The notes below the pieces were generated by a model. That model was not told the DNA's origin, ran no database searches, and saw only the letters and a program-made list of their open reading frames with translations. The translations under genes were made by a program, and so were the position numbers. This document shows positions 26,303 to 34,896 of a stretch of 41,488 nt of DNA, piece after piece. Origin of the DNA: Pedobacter sp. Lineage in GTDB: Bacteria; Bacteroidota; Bacteroidia; Sphingobacteriales; Sphingobacteriaceae. The DNA lies in assembly GCA_014377665.1 (NCBI GenBank), contig JACMPF010000010.1:1-41488 (forward strand), given 5' to 3'. Numbering within the stretch: the stretch's first letter is position 1; each line of letters begins with the position of its first letter.

Positions 26303-26348
26303 TTGATCAGGGGTTGATATTGCCAAAGGCGGATCAACCCTTGATCAA
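26303..26348. repeat. Long 16-base hairpin in the DUF2723/tRNA-Gln intergenic region
   Basis: Arms 26303-26318 and 26333-26348 are complementary over 16 positions with a single G-T wobble. The 14-base loop contains GCC-AAA-GGC. No T-tract follows on the plus strand. It lies in the 342-base region without a gene (26159-26500), between divergent transcripts. It could be a REP-like palindrome, a binding site or part of a small RNA. Apart from this and the tRNA promoter, nothing else is seen in that region. Confidence 0.6.
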
Positions 26349-26435
26349 TACCGTACCAAGCTCCTATGAAAATCAGACCATTAGGAAGACGAATTATTAG
26401 TCACTTAAATTATTTCATATTTTTTCGACTCTGGT

Positions 26436-26466
26436 ATTGCAGAAGTGAAAAATCTGCGTAAATTTG
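26436..26466 (+). promoter_or_regulatory. Promoter of tRNA-Gln
   Basis: ATTG (26436-26439, -33-like) and TAAATTTG (26459-26466, an exact TAnnTTTG followed by C) are 19 bases apart, which fits the Bacteroidota primary-sigma consensus. The mature tRNA starts 35 bases further on. Confidence 0.6.
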
Positions 26467-26500
26467 CATTCCATTTAAAAGCAACCCTTTTGTGGAAGAT

Positions 26501-26574
26501 TGCCCGATAGTATAAAGGTAGTACAACGGTTTTTGGTACCGTTTGTCTAGGTTCGAATCCTGGTCGGGCAACCA
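26501..26574 (+). tRNA. tRNA-Gln (anticodon TTG)
   Basis: A full cloverleaf is visible. The acceptor stem TGCCCGA (26501-26507) pairs with TCGGGCA (26564-26570). The D-arm is GTA/TAC. The anticodon stem ACGGT/ACCGT holds the loop TTTTGGT with anticodon TTG at 26533-26535. The T-arm has loop TTCGAAT with one G-T wobble in its stem. Discriminator A and an encoded CCA end at 26574. A terminator follows, then prs. Confidence 0.96.
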
Positions 26575-26582
26575 AACATTAT

Positions 26583-26622
26583 TCGGATTGTGGTTAAAGC
26601 GCAATCCGATTTTTTTAACCAC
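26583..26622 (+). terminator. Terminator after tRNA-Gln with an overlapping alternative pairing
   Basis: TCGGATTG (26583-26590) pairs with CAATCCGA (26602-26609), followed by seven Ts (26610-26616): a standard intrinsic terminator. The terminator loop also contains GTGGTTAAA (26590-26598), a perfect 9-base complement of TTTAACCAC (26614-26622), which includes the end of the T-tract. The two pairings could compete or form a pseudoknot. Seen directly; a regulatory role for prs, starting at 26641, is inference. Confidence 0.72.
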
Positions 26623-26640
26623 TATTGATCCCGTTCAATA

Positions 26641-27582
26641 ATGCCATTGCAATTCAACCCCGTTAAGCTTTTTGCCGGAACTGGTACAAGAGAATTAGCA
26701 CTTAAGATTGCCGAGCACTACGGTAAGCCTTTAGGAGTCGTTACCTTAAACCGATTTAGCGATGGTGAGTTTCAGCCTTCTTATGATGAAACTGTTCGTG
26801 GATGTGATACTTTCATAATTCAGTCTACCAACCAGCCTTCAGATAATATAATGGAATTGTTGTTAATGATTGATGCTGCCAAAAGGGCATCAGCGCATTA
26901 TATAACTGCCGTTGTTCCTTATTATGGGTTGGCTAGACAAGATAGAAAGGATAAGCCACGTGTTGCTATCGGAGCGAAATTGGTAGCAAACCTCTTAAAA
27001 TCTGCGGGGATTCACAGGATCATGACCATGGATTTACATGCTGCTCAAATTCAGGGATTTTTTGATATCCCTGTTGATCACCTTGACGGTTCAGTAATAT
27101 TTGTTCCTTACATTAAAAGCTTAGGATTGGAAAACCTGACTATAGCATCACCTGATATGGGTGGTTCTTACCGGGCACGTACATTTGCTAAGTTCTTCAA
27201 CGCTGAGGTTGTGATTTGCGATAAACGTCGTAAAAGAGCAAACGAAATTGAGTCAATGTCCATCATAGGGGACGTGACTGATATGGATATTGTATTGATT
27301 GATGATATCTGTGACACTGCGGGCACGCTTGCGAAAGCCGCTGCACTGATCATGGAAAAAGGAGCGAGAAGTGTTAGAGCGGTTTGTACGCACCCTGTAC
27401 TTTCAGGAAAGGCTTACGAAACGATAGAAAATTCGATGTTGACGGAGTTAATCGTAACCGATACGATCCCATTGAAACGTCCGAGTGATAAAATACGGGT
27501 ACTCAGCACAGCCCCATTGTTTGCGAAGGCTATTGCCAATGTAAATGAGCATGGTTCGATTAGCGGACTTTTTGAAGTTTAG
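26641..27582 (+). CDS. prs: Ribose-phosphate pyrophosphokinase
   Basis: The 313-residue protein is of normal length for PRPP synthetase. It makes PRPP from ribose-5-phosphate and ATP for nucleotide, histidine and tryptophan synthesis. Landmarks in order are FAGTGTRELALKIAEHYG, NRFSDGEFQPSYDETVRG (ATP site), YGLARQDRKDKPR (catalytic loop), MDLHAAQIQGFFDIPVDHL (allosteric and metal region), SPDMGGSYRARTFAK and the PRPP-binding loop VLIDDICDTAGTL. It is followed at 49 bases by rplY and then pth, an order often kept in Bacteroidota. Its leader may include the structure at 26583-26622. Confidence 0.98.
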   Translation: MPLQFNPVKLFAGTGTRELALKIAEHYGKPLGVVTLNRFSDGEFQPSYDETVRGCDTFIIQSTNQPSDNIMELLLMIDAAKRASAHYITAVVPYYGLARQDRKDKPRVAIGAKLVANLLKSAGIHRIMTMDLHAAQIQGFFDIPVDHLDGSVIFVPYIKSLGLENLTIASPDMGGSYRARTFAKFFNAEVVICDKRRKRANEIESMSIIGDVTDMDIVLIDDICDTAGTLAKAAALIMEKGARSVRAVCTHPVLSGKAYETIENSMLTELIVTDTIPLKRPSDKIRVLSTAPLFAKAIANVNEHGSISGLFEV

Positions 27583-27630
27583 TATTAATAATTTATATAT
27601 CGGGGCTCAGGCCTCACAACAATCAAAAAA

Positions 27631-28209
27631 ATGAAAACAATCGCAATTAGCGGTTCTCCAAGAGAGAACGTAGGGAAACGCGATGCTAAAGAGCTTCGCT
27701 ATGAAGGCAAAGTTCCTGCAGTATTGTATGGTGGGAAGGAACAAGCACATTTCGCTGTAGTTTCTACCGATTTGAAAGATGCTATCTATACTCCAGAGGC
27801 AAACTTTGTTGAGATTACTTTAGGTACTCAAAAAATCAAAGCGATCATCAAGGAATTACAGTTCCATCCATTAACAGATTTATTATTACATGTTGATTTT
27901 CTTCAACTGTTTGATGATAAGGAAATTGTTATGGAGATCCCTATTAAATTAACCGGAACTTCTCCAGGTGTAAAAATGGGTGGTAAACTAGTTCAGAAAT
28001 TACGCAAACTTCGCGTTAAAGCATTACCGAAAGATATGCCACAAACTGTTGAAGCAAGTATCTCTAAAATGGAAGTTGGTAGTTTGTTCCGCGTACGTGA
28101 CCTTGCCCAAGGTAACTTTGTGGTAACTAACACTCCCGAAGACACTATCGTATCTGTTGGTATGTCTAGAGCATTAAAACAAGCAGAACAAGTTGGCGGA
28201 AAGAAATAA
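27631..28209 (+). CDS. rplY: Ribosomal protein L25, CTC (general stress protein) form
   Basis: The 192-residue protein has the two-domain CTC layout. The N-terminal 5S-rRNA-binding L25 domain (about 1-95) includes SGSPRENVGKRDAKELRYEGKVPAVLYGG and LLLHVDFLQL. The beta-rich C-terminal TL5-like domain (about 98-185) includes VMEIPIKLTGTSPGVKMGGKLVQ and SLFRVRDL. It binds 5S rRNA in the large subunit. It is longer than E. coli L25, which lacks the second domain. It probably shares a transcript with prs and is followed by a strong terminator. Confidence 0.96.
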   Translation: MKTIAISGSPRENVGKRDAKELRYEGKVPAVLYGGKEQAHFAVVSTDLKDAIYTPEANFVEITLGTQKIKAIIKELQFHPLTDLLLHVDFLQLFDDKEIVMEIPIKLTGTSPGVKMGGKLVQKLRKLRVKALPKDMPQTVEASISKMEVGSLFRVRDLAQGNFVVTNTPEDTIVSVGMSRALKQAEQVGGKK

Positions 28210-28228
28210 TTTCCATCAGTCTTTTGTT

Positions 28229-28264
28229 AAAGGCGTTGCAGCGTTATACCTGCAACGCCTTTTT
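28229..28264 (+). terminator. Strong intrinsic terminator after rplY
   Basis: A perfect 13-base stem (28229-28241 with 28250-28262) with an 8-base loop is followed by a T-run ending at 28264. It separates prs-rplY from pth, which has its own -7 element. Confidence 0.93.
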
Positions 28265-28305
28265 GCGTTTTCTATAGTTCGCATCTGCTATATCCGCTAA
28301 ACTAT

Positions 28306-28313
28306 TATCTTTG
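28306..28313 (+). promoter_or_regulatory. -7 promoter element of pth
   Basis: TATCTTTG matches TAnnTTTG exactly and is followed by C, 7 bases before the pth ATG. No clear -33 element was found. The transcript should have almost no leader. Confidence 0.5.
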
Positions 28314-28320
28314 CTTCATC

Positions 28321-28881
28321 ATGAAATATCTAATCGTAGGTTTAGGGAACATTGGTCCTGAATATGCATACACCAGGCACAACATCGGATTTTTAATTGC
28401 TGATCAACTGGTAAAGGGTTTGGGTGGTAGTTTTTCTAATCTTCGCCTTGCCTACTATTCGGAAGTTTCCTACAAAGGGAAAAAACTTTATGTGATCAAA
28501 CCAACAACCTTCATGAATTTAAGCGGAAAAGCCGTGAACTATTGGATGCAGGAATTTAAAGTACCCTTCGAAAATGTGGTTGTTCTTGTAGATGATCTGG
28601 CTCTTCCGTTGGGTAAGCTAAGACTTAAGCTTCAGGGAAGCAGCGCAGGCCATAATGGATTAAAAAGTATTGAAGCGCTTTGTGGGGGACAGGCTTATCC
28701 AAGATTACGATTTGGAATTGGAGACAACTTTCCAAAAGGCAGGCAGGCAGATTATGTGTTGTCAAACTTCGATAAAGAGGAACTACCCGAACTGCCTGGA
28801 TTGATTGATAAAAGTACAGAACTGATCAAGAGCTTTGTAACCATTGGTCCAGCCAAAACGATGACTGCCTTCAATCAATAG
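28321..28881 (+). CDS. pth: Peptidyl-tRNA hydrolase
   Basis: This 186-residue cytosolic enzyme frees tRNA from prematurely released peptidyl-tRNA. Family residues are in place: N10 in VGLGNIGPEY, catalytic H20 in TRHNIGF, TFMNLSGKAVN around residue 65, the VDDLALPLGKLRLK segment with the catalytic-site Asp near 91, GSSAGHNGLKSIE and RLRFGIG. It has its own promoter after the rplY terminator. Its stop is 3 bases from the stop of the opposing hybrid kinase gene. Confidence 0.98.
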   Translation: MKYLIVGLGNIGPEYAYTRHNIGFLIADQLVKGLGGSFSNLRLAYYSEVSYKGKKLYVIKPTTFMNLSGKAVNYWMQEFKVPFENVVVLVDDLALPLGKLRLKLQGSSAGHNGLKSIEALCGGQAYPRLRFGIGDNFPKGRQADYVLSNFDKEELPELPGLIDKSTELIKSFVTIGPAKTMTAFNQ

Positions 28882-28884
28882 CGG

Positions 28885-30483
28885 TTATAGCCGGGCTTTG
28901 CCGTCCGTGTACATCGTTAGTTTATTATGTAAGGTCTCCAAGTCGAAGGGCTTACCCACTACATCATTTGCTCCGGCTTCGATAGCCGTTTTCTTATCGT
29001 TATCCATTACTGCTGCCGAGAAGGTAATAATGGGAATACTTTCCTTTCCTGGAGCGTAGCCACCTCTAATGTGTTTTATAGCATCAAGACCATTCATGAC
29101 TGGCATGAAGGTGTCCATTAAAATGATGTCGTATTGATTTAACTTTAACTTATCGATTGCTTCTTTGCCATTTTCTACTACGTCGGCATCGATTTCCCAG
29201 TCTTTTAGAATTCTAATGATCAGAAATTTATTAATTGGGTTATCTTCGGCTACAAGAACTTTCAGGTATGGCAGGGGTTCGAAATTCTTTTTATTACTCT
29301 TAATTAAGGGCTTCAATTCCTTTACAATCTGATACCAATTTTCGAAGCTAAAAGTAGTTCCAGACCCTAATTTACTCTGAACCTGCAGGGTTCCGCCTTT
29401 TAATTTAGTAAGATTTTTAACTATTGATAGTCCAAGGCCTGTGCCTCCAAAATTGATCGTCGTGTTATCATCAGCTTGTTCGAAAGTTTCAAATATTTTT
29501 TCGATATTTTCTTTAGCTATGCCAATACCAGTATCGATGACAAGAAATCTTAATTTTACGCTATTTCCCTTAAAATCTGCAGCTTCTACCCTTAAAGTGA
29601 CACTCCCTTCGGAGGTAAACTTAACGGCATTACCAATCAAATTCATTAAAATTTGATTTAACCTTAAAGAATCTGCTAAGATTTGGTTAGGCAACATGGG
29701 GTCCAGTTCTGTTATCAATCTTAAGTTTTTCTCTTTCGCACGGATGCTAAGCAGATTTACGACAGAATCACATAGTCTTGGCAGATCAGTTTCAGTTCTG
29801 GTAATTTTGAACTTGCCAGCCTCAATTTTAGAAAGGTCAAGGATATCATTGATTACGCCTAAGAGAGAATCCGAAGAAATTGCCAAAAGTTTAAGCATCT
29901 CGTGTTGTTCCTCTGATAAATCTGTCTTTGCCAACAAATGGGCGATCCCAATGATACCATTTATCGGTGTCCGAAGCTCATGGCTCATACTTGCAAGGAA
30001 ATTTTCTTTAATTCTTTTTCCCTGTTCGGCATGTTTCTTTGCCAAGATCAATTCCTTTTGATAAGCTTCTAATTCTTTGTTTTTCTTTTTAAGTTCACGC
30101 TGGTTTCTCACGAACTGAATAAATGAATCGACTTTTGCAGAAGTCACAAATGGGTCTAAAGGTTTATATAAGTAATCTACGGCACCAGTATTCAGCCCCT
30201 TAACAGCGTATTTCGTTTCTTTAGAAATCGCCGTTACAAAAATTATTAAGATATCTTTGGTTCTAGGGTTACTCTTTAAAATCTCTACTAATTCGAACCC
30301 ATCCATTTCAGGCATCTGAACGTCGATGAGGCCTATGGCTATGTCCATTTCCCAAGAGAGTTTTAATGCTTCATTTGGGTTGGTAGTAGAAATGATATTT
30401 ATATCGTCGCGTTGCAATAAAGCCTCAAGGGCAATGATGTTTTCAGGTCGGTCGTCGACTATAAGAATATTTATTTTTTCCAT
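28885..30483 (-). CDS. Hybrid regulator: REC - histidine kinase - REC
   Basis: The protein has 532 residues and no membrane segment. An N-terminal receiver has phosphoacceptor D54 (GLIDVQMPEMDG) and KPLD. A short coiled coil (about 125-160) leads to HisKA with H168 (SMSHELRTPINGIIG), then HATPase_c (NLIGNAVKFTSEGSV, DTGIGIAKENIEKIFE, FGGTGLGLSIVKNL), and a C-terminal receiver with Asp in IILMDTFMPVMNG. It is a soluble kinase switched by upstream phosphorylation. A TTG at 30516 would lengthen it by 11 polar residues and overlap the CheR gene; the ATG at 30483 is preferred because the receiver begins directly (MEKINILIVDD). It is the last gene of the signalling block, 25 bases after CheR. Confidence 0.92.
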   Translation of the reverse strand: MEKINILIVDDRPENIIALEALLQRDDINIISTTNPNEALKLSWEMDIAIGLIDVQMPEMDGFELVEILKSNPRTKDILIIFVTAISKETKYAVKGLNTGAVDYLYKPLDPFVTSAKVDSFIQFVRNQRELKKKNKELEAYQKELILAKKHAEQGKRIKENFLASMSHELRTPINGIIGIAHLLAKTDLSEEQHEMLKLLAISSDSLLGVINDILDLSKIEAGKFKITRTETDLPRLCDSVVNLLSIRAKEKNLRLITELDPMLPNQILADSLRLNQILMNLIGNAVKFTSEGSVTLRVEAADFKGNSVKLRFLVIDTGIGIAKENIEKIFETFEQADDNTTINFGGTGLGLSIVKNLTKLKGGTLQVQSKLGSGTTFSFENWYQIVKELKPLIKSNKKNFEPLPYLKVLVAEDNPINKFLIIRILKDWEIDADVVENGKEAIDKLKLNQYDIILMDTFMPVMNGLDAIKHIRGGYAPGKESIPIITFSAAVMDNDKKTAIEAGANDVVGKPFDLETLHNKLTMYTDGKARL

Positions 30484-30508
30484 TCTAGTGGTAGTATCAG
30501 TTGAGGAG

Positions 30509-31336
30509 TTATGCAATTTTTTGATAGATATTGTTCTTCTTGTCGACTACTTTAAAACGGCCGTTTTCATTACTTCGTAATGTCTCTTTAGATCCAAGGC
30601 AAAGGAAACCGAAATTAGCTAAACTATTATAGAATAGTTCAATGACTTTCATTTGAAGCTCCGGATTAAAGTAAATTAGGACATTTCTACAGGAGATCAC
30701 TTGAAATTCATTAAATACGCCATCTGAAGCAAGATTATGAACAGAGAAAAGTACATTCTTTTTCAGGGAATAGTTAATAATGGCCGCATCATACTTTGCA
30801 GTATAAAAATCAGATAGGGTATGTACCGTTCCCGTTTGGTGGAAATTCTCGGAATTTTGCTTCATTTTTTGTAGCTCGTAGATGCCTGAACGCGCATGCT
30901 CTAAAACATCACTGTTAATGTCTGTTCCGTAAAAAAACGTTCGATCGTAAAGCTTTTCTTCGGAAAACAAGATCGCATAGGAATACAACTCTTCGCCGGT
31001 GGAGCAACCGGCATTCCAAACTTTCAGGCGTTGGTAAGATCTTAGATAGGGAATCACATTTACTGCTAATGACTTGTAAAATTGTGGGTCTCTGAACATC
31101 TCAGTCACGTTCACCGTAATTTCGATCAAAAATGACTCGAAATAATCCAAATCGTTTGTTAATAATGTACGTAGATCGAAAAGGCTTAGTTTTTGCAAAC
31201 CCATAATTCTCGTCACCCTTCTTTTTAACGAGGCGGCAGAATAGCTGCTAAAATCAAAATCCTGCGTATTCCTGATGAGGTCAATCAAGCTATTGAGCTG
31301 TTCGTAGGTTATTATTTCTTGGTTTAAATTGTGCAT
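30509..31336 (-). CDS. CheR-type SAM-dependent methyltransferase
   Basis: The 275-residue protein has an N-terminal helical CheR domain (FSSYSAASLKRRVTRIMGL, about 28-50) and an SAM-dependent methyltransferase domain: VTEMFRDPQFY, NAGCSTGEELYSYAI (SAM loop; canonical CheR has GEEPYS), FYGTDINSDVLEHARSGIYE, VISCRNVLIYF and the end FLCLGSKETL. CheR methylates glutamates of chemoreceptors, but there is no CheA, CheB, CheW or MCP gene in the window. It starts one base after the stop of the giant hybrid kinase, so the two are translationally coupled. The target may be a kinase in this block; that is inference. Confidence 0.9.
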   Translation of the reverse strand: MHNLNQEIITYEQLNSLIDLIRNTQDFDFSSYSAASLKRRVTRIMGLQKLSLFDLRTLLTNDLDYFESFLIEITVNVTEMFRDPQFYKSLAVNVIPYLRSYQRLKVWNAGCSTGEELYSYAILFSEEKLYDRTFFYGTDINSDVLEHARSGIYELQKMKQNSENFHQTGTVHTLSDFYTAKYDAAIINYSLKKNVLFSVHNLASDGVFNEFQVISCRNVLIYFNPELQMKVIELFYNSLANFGFLCLGSKETLRSNENGRFKVVDKKNNIYQKIA

Positions 31337-31337
31337 A

Positions 31338-34300
31338 CTAACTTAGCCAAACTCTGAGCATAGATAAAAGTTTATCCATATCTACAGGTTTAGAGATATA
31401 ATCGTTTGCACCAGCCTCTATACATTTTTCCCTGTCATTTTTCATTGCTTTTGCCGTAAGTGCAATGATCGGTAGCTTAGCATACTGCTTACCCTTCCTA
31501 ATTTCCCGCATTGCTTCATAACCATCCATCTCAGGCATCATAATGTCCATTAGGACGATGTCAATCTGATTGTTCTCTGCCAGTCGGGTTATCGCCTCGC
31601 GACCGTTGTTTGCAATCAGAATGTTCATGTTGTAAAGCTGCAATGCACTTGATAAAGCAAAGATATTTCTCATGTCATCATCAGTAATCAAAACAGTCTT
31701 ATTTTCCAAGGCCTTTTCGATACTCGATACACCTTTTTCTACAGTGTTGCTCTTGATAGATACGGCCTTTCCATCACCTTGTTTCAGTTTGTTCATAAAT
31801 AAACTCACTTCATCTATCAGGCGATCGTTAGATTTGTTGCTCTTCAACACCATAGCTTCACTATGCTTCAGGATTCTGGCCATCTTTTCCTGGTCCAATT
31901 CCATCGCAGTGTTTATGATTACAGGAACATGTGTTAGTTCAGGCTGCTCTTTAATTTGATCAAGGAGATCAAAACCAGAAATATCAGGAAGGTTTAAATC
32001 TAAAATGATACAATCGAAACGTTGCTCTTTAAGCATTTGCAAAGCCTGTTCGCCAGTGTATGCCTGTTCCACTTCAACGCCTTTACTCGTTAGCTGCTCA
32101 GTCAATATCTTACTCTGAAGTTCCTGGTCCTCAATAATTAATACTTTTTTGAGGTTGTACCTTAGATGAGCGGAACTCAAGAGGCTAAAAGCTTCGTCCA
32201 GGGCATCCTTTTCGACGGGTTTCTTAAGGAAACCAATGGCTCCTTCATTCTTAGCCCGATCATCTTTTTCGTTCCCGGCAGACATCATATGAACAGGAAT
32301 GTGCCTGGTACGCGGATCTGCTTTTAACTTTTTCAGAATTTGCCATCCATCCATTACGGGCAGCATTATATCTAGTACTATGGCATCTGGTAATTCTGAA
32401 ATTGCCATCTCGAGACCGATATCGCCACGGGTAGCAAGCATTGGTTTAAATCCTTTTTCTATTGCGTAGTCGGTCAATAATTCAGCAAAAGTAGGGTCGT
32501 CCTCAACTATCAGTAAGCTTTGCGCTGATCCTGGCTTATTCGCTATACTATTGACTATATTATATGCAGGAGGAGGATTATGGATTTGCACCTCTACAGT
32601 TTGGGTCAGCTGTTCTTCAGGTTTGAGGTCCACGTTCCGTTCGGGAAGGTATAGCGTAAAAGTGCTACCAATATTTGGCTCGCTTTGGATTTGGATCTCG
32701 CCGCCAAGTAAATGTGCTAGTTCCTTACTGATAGATAGGCCTAACCCAGTGCCACCATATTTTCTGCTTGTTGATCCGTCTGCCTGCTGGAATGCTTCGA
32801 AAATCAGTTTCTGTTTTTCGAGAGGAATTCCTATTCCAGAGTCTTTCACCTGAATGCCAATAATCTTTTCTTTTGTTTCTTTTAGTTGGTCCGAGAAATA
32901 ATTTGTTTGCGGATCGGCTAAAAGAAATTCTAAACTGATCTCGCCATGTTCAGGAGTGAACTTGAATGCATTAGATAACAGATTTTTGATAACCTGCTCG
33001 ACTCGGGATTGGTCAGAAAGAATCGCCTTTGGTAAGTTACTAGCTACTAAGGCCTTGAAAATGATCTTCTTGCTTCGTGCGAGTTCTGCAAATAGGGATT
33101 CTGTATTGTGTTGTATCTCTGCAGGATCAATAGGAGCTATTTCCAGGTCAATTTTTCCTGATTCGATTTTAGAAAGGTCAAGTATGTCATTGATCAGCGT
33201 AAGTAAGTCGTTTCCGGCATTGTGTATTACGCCTGCATACTTGATTTGATCTTCTGTAAGGTTATCTGGTTTGTTTTCCTTCAATATTCTGGCCAGAATA
33301 AGGATGCTGTTTAAGGGGGTTCTTAACTCATGGCTCATGTTAGCAAGAAACTCTGATTTGTAACGGCTGGAGATCTCGAGCTCTTCTGCCTTGAGCATCA
33401 TTGCTTCCCGTGATTGGTTAACAACAATATTTCGTTCTTCTAATTGCTGAGCCTTTTCTTCTAATTCTGCGTTCGTTTGTCTTAACTCCTCCTGCTGAAC
33501 CATAAGCTCCTCCTCCGACGCTTGAAGCTGTTCTGATTTGTAAATCAATTCTTCGTTCGTAGTCCTTAATTCTTCTTGTTGACTCTCTAACTCCTCTGCT
33601 TGCTGTTGGGTTTCTTCAAATAAATCTCTTAGTTTAACTCTTGCCACCGCGCTATTTATAGCTACCCCAACATTATCTGAGATAGTGTTTAAAAATTGAA
33701 TTGTTACTGGGCCTGGCTCTTTTAGTAGTCCGAGTTCTACTACAGCAATAGTATATTTCTCGAATATCACTGGTAAAAGCATTAATGACGTCGGGTTTGT
33801 GTTGCCTAAGCCTGAATTTACCTTGATGTAATCTTTAGGAAGTTCGTTTATCAATCGAAAGCGCTTCTCTAATGCAGTTTGCCCAACTAAACCTTCACCA
33901 GTCTTGTATCCTTTTTCTGCACCCGGAGCTTTCTTATATGCATAGCCGGCAGTTAAATCGAAGGATTTTTTGGAAGAAAGCAGGTAGATCGCTCCTACAG
34001 GCGCTCCAATATAATTGCAGATTTCCGTGATAATGTTTGTTGCGAGCTGGTCAATCTCCTGTTCTCCCTGCATCGCCTCATTTAATTTTGTTGCACCAGA
34101 AAGCAACCAGTTCTTTTGCTCATTGTCTGCCGAAATATCTGCCAATTGGATGTTGGATTCCCGAATTTGTTTTTCAGTAAGGGCTTGCTGGTCAAAGGTT
34201 TTCTTTATGTAAGAGAAAAGGAATAGAATTAAACAAAAAATGATAAACGAGCTCGTCCAGACTATCCAAGTGCTTTGAGTGCTACTTTTTAGGGTATTGG

Positions 34301-34820
34301 CTTTTCGTATCTTTAGCAGATTCACCTCTTCCTGAATAATTCTGTTGCTTACACCAAGCATCAACATCTTAATCCTTTGTCCGCTGCCTCCTATCACCAT
34401 TTTATTAGCGCTCTCCCTACCTCCGATGGCGTTGAATCGCAGAACGGTTTGCATGTCGGCGATTTTTTGCTTCGCATAGCGCTCCAGCGTATCTATTCTT
34501 AGTAGTTGTCTAGCGTTGTCCTCCACAAGTATGCTTAATTCTACGATTGTAGGGGCGATTTTGTCCACATTTTCCGTGTAAGGGTCGAGAAAATCCTTTT
34601 TCTGTGTCAGGATAAAACCCCTCATTGAGGTCTCTGAATTGAGCATTTGTGTTTCGATCTTTTGGGTGATATTTATCACTTCAGAAGTGTGGCTTTGCCA
34701 TTTTGCATCCTCAGCTAAATTTTTAACACTATAATAAGAGGTTATAGCAGATAAAAGGACAAAAAGTAATGAGAAGCCAAAGCCGGTCATTACTTGTTGT
34801 TTAAAGGATAGTTTAAACAT
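31338..34820 (-). CDS. Giant membrane hybrid histidine kinase: CHASE3-GAF-HisKA-HATPase-REC-REC-REC
   Basis: The protein has about 1160 residues. TM1 (about 8-28) and TM2 (about 187-207) flank a CHASE3-like sensor (TQKIETQMLNSETSMRGFILT). A GAF domain follows (about 250-385, VGAIYLLSSKKSFDLTAGYAYK). A long Glu/Gln-rich coiled coil (about 395-480, repeated EELxxxNEEL) leads to HisKA (ANMSHELRTPLNSIL), HATPase_c (NLLSNAFKFTPEHGEI, GTGLGLSISKEL) and three receivers (IVLDIMLPVMDG, IILDLNLPDISG, IVLMDIMMPEMDG). Several receivers suggest phosphate is distributed to different partners. The frame begins at a TTG (34859), but the ATG at 34820 directly precedes the first membrane helix. CheR follows one base after its stop; the LytTR gene is 76 bases upstream. 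Confidence 0.93.
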   Translation of the reverse strand: MFKLSFKQQVMTGFGFSLLFVLLSAITSYYSVKNLAEDAKWQSHTSEVINITQKIETQMLNSETSMRGFILTQKKDFLDPYTENVDKIAPTIVELSILVEDNARQLLRIDTLERYAKQKIADMQTVLRFNAIGGRESANKMVIGGSGQRIKMLMLGVSNRIIQEEVNLLKIRKANTLKSSTQSTWIVWTSSFIIFCLILFLFSYIKKTFDQQALTEKQIRESNIQLADISADNEQKNWLLSGATKLNEAMQGEQEIDQLATNIITEICNYIGAPVGAIYLLSSKKSFDLTAGYAYKKAPGAEKGYKTGEGLVGQTALEKRFRLINELPKDYIKVNSGLGNTNPTSLMLLPVIFEKYTIAVVELGLLKEPGPVTIQFLNTISDNVGVAINSAVARVKLRDLFEETQQQAEELESQQEELRTTNEELIYKSEQLQASEEELMVQQEELRQTNAELEEKAQQLEERNIVVNQSREAMMLKAEELEISSRYKSEFLANMSHELRTPLNSILILARILKENKPDNLTEDQIKYAGVIHNAGNDLLTLINDILDLSKIESGKIDLEIAPIDPAEIQHNTESLFAELARSKKIIFKALVASNLPKAILSDQSRVEQVIKNLLSNAFKFTPEHGEISLEFLLADPQTNYFSDQLKETKEKIIGIQVKDSGIGIPLEKQKLIFEAFQQADGSTSRKYGGTGLGLSISKELAHLLGGEIQIQSEPNIGSTFTLYLPERNVDLKPEEQLTQTVEVQIHNPPPAYNIVNSIANKPGSAQSLLIVEDDPTFAELLTDYAIEKGFKPMLATRGDIGLEMAISELPDAIVLDIMLPVMDGWQILKKLKADPRTRHIPVHMMSAGNEKDDRAKNEGAIGFLKKPVEKDALDEAFSLLSSAHLRYNLKKVLIIEDQELQSKILTEQLTSKGVEVEQAYTGEQALQMLKEQRFDCIILDLNLPDISGFDLLDQIKEQPELTHVPVIINTAMELDQEKMARILKHSEAMVLKSNKSNDRLIDEVSLFMNKLKQGDGKAVSIKSNTVEKGVSSIEKALENKTVLITDDDMRNIFALSSALQLYNMNILIANNGREAITRLAENNQIDIVLMDIMMPEMDGYEAMREIRKGKQYAKLPIIALTAKAMKNDREKCIEAGANDYISKPVDMDKLLSMLRVWLS

Positions 34821-34896
34821 AAATGCTATGGTTGATTTGTGCTGAAAATTTGTATGCAATTATAACGAATATTCCCGTGAAATATTTAACGGAGTC

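Noticed and set aside
34821-34859. TTG start extending the giant hybrid kinase by 13 residues
   Set aside because: A polar extension before the first membrane helix adds nothing to the fold; the ATG at 34820 is a better start. The same reasoning applies to the TTG starts at 30516 and 37028.
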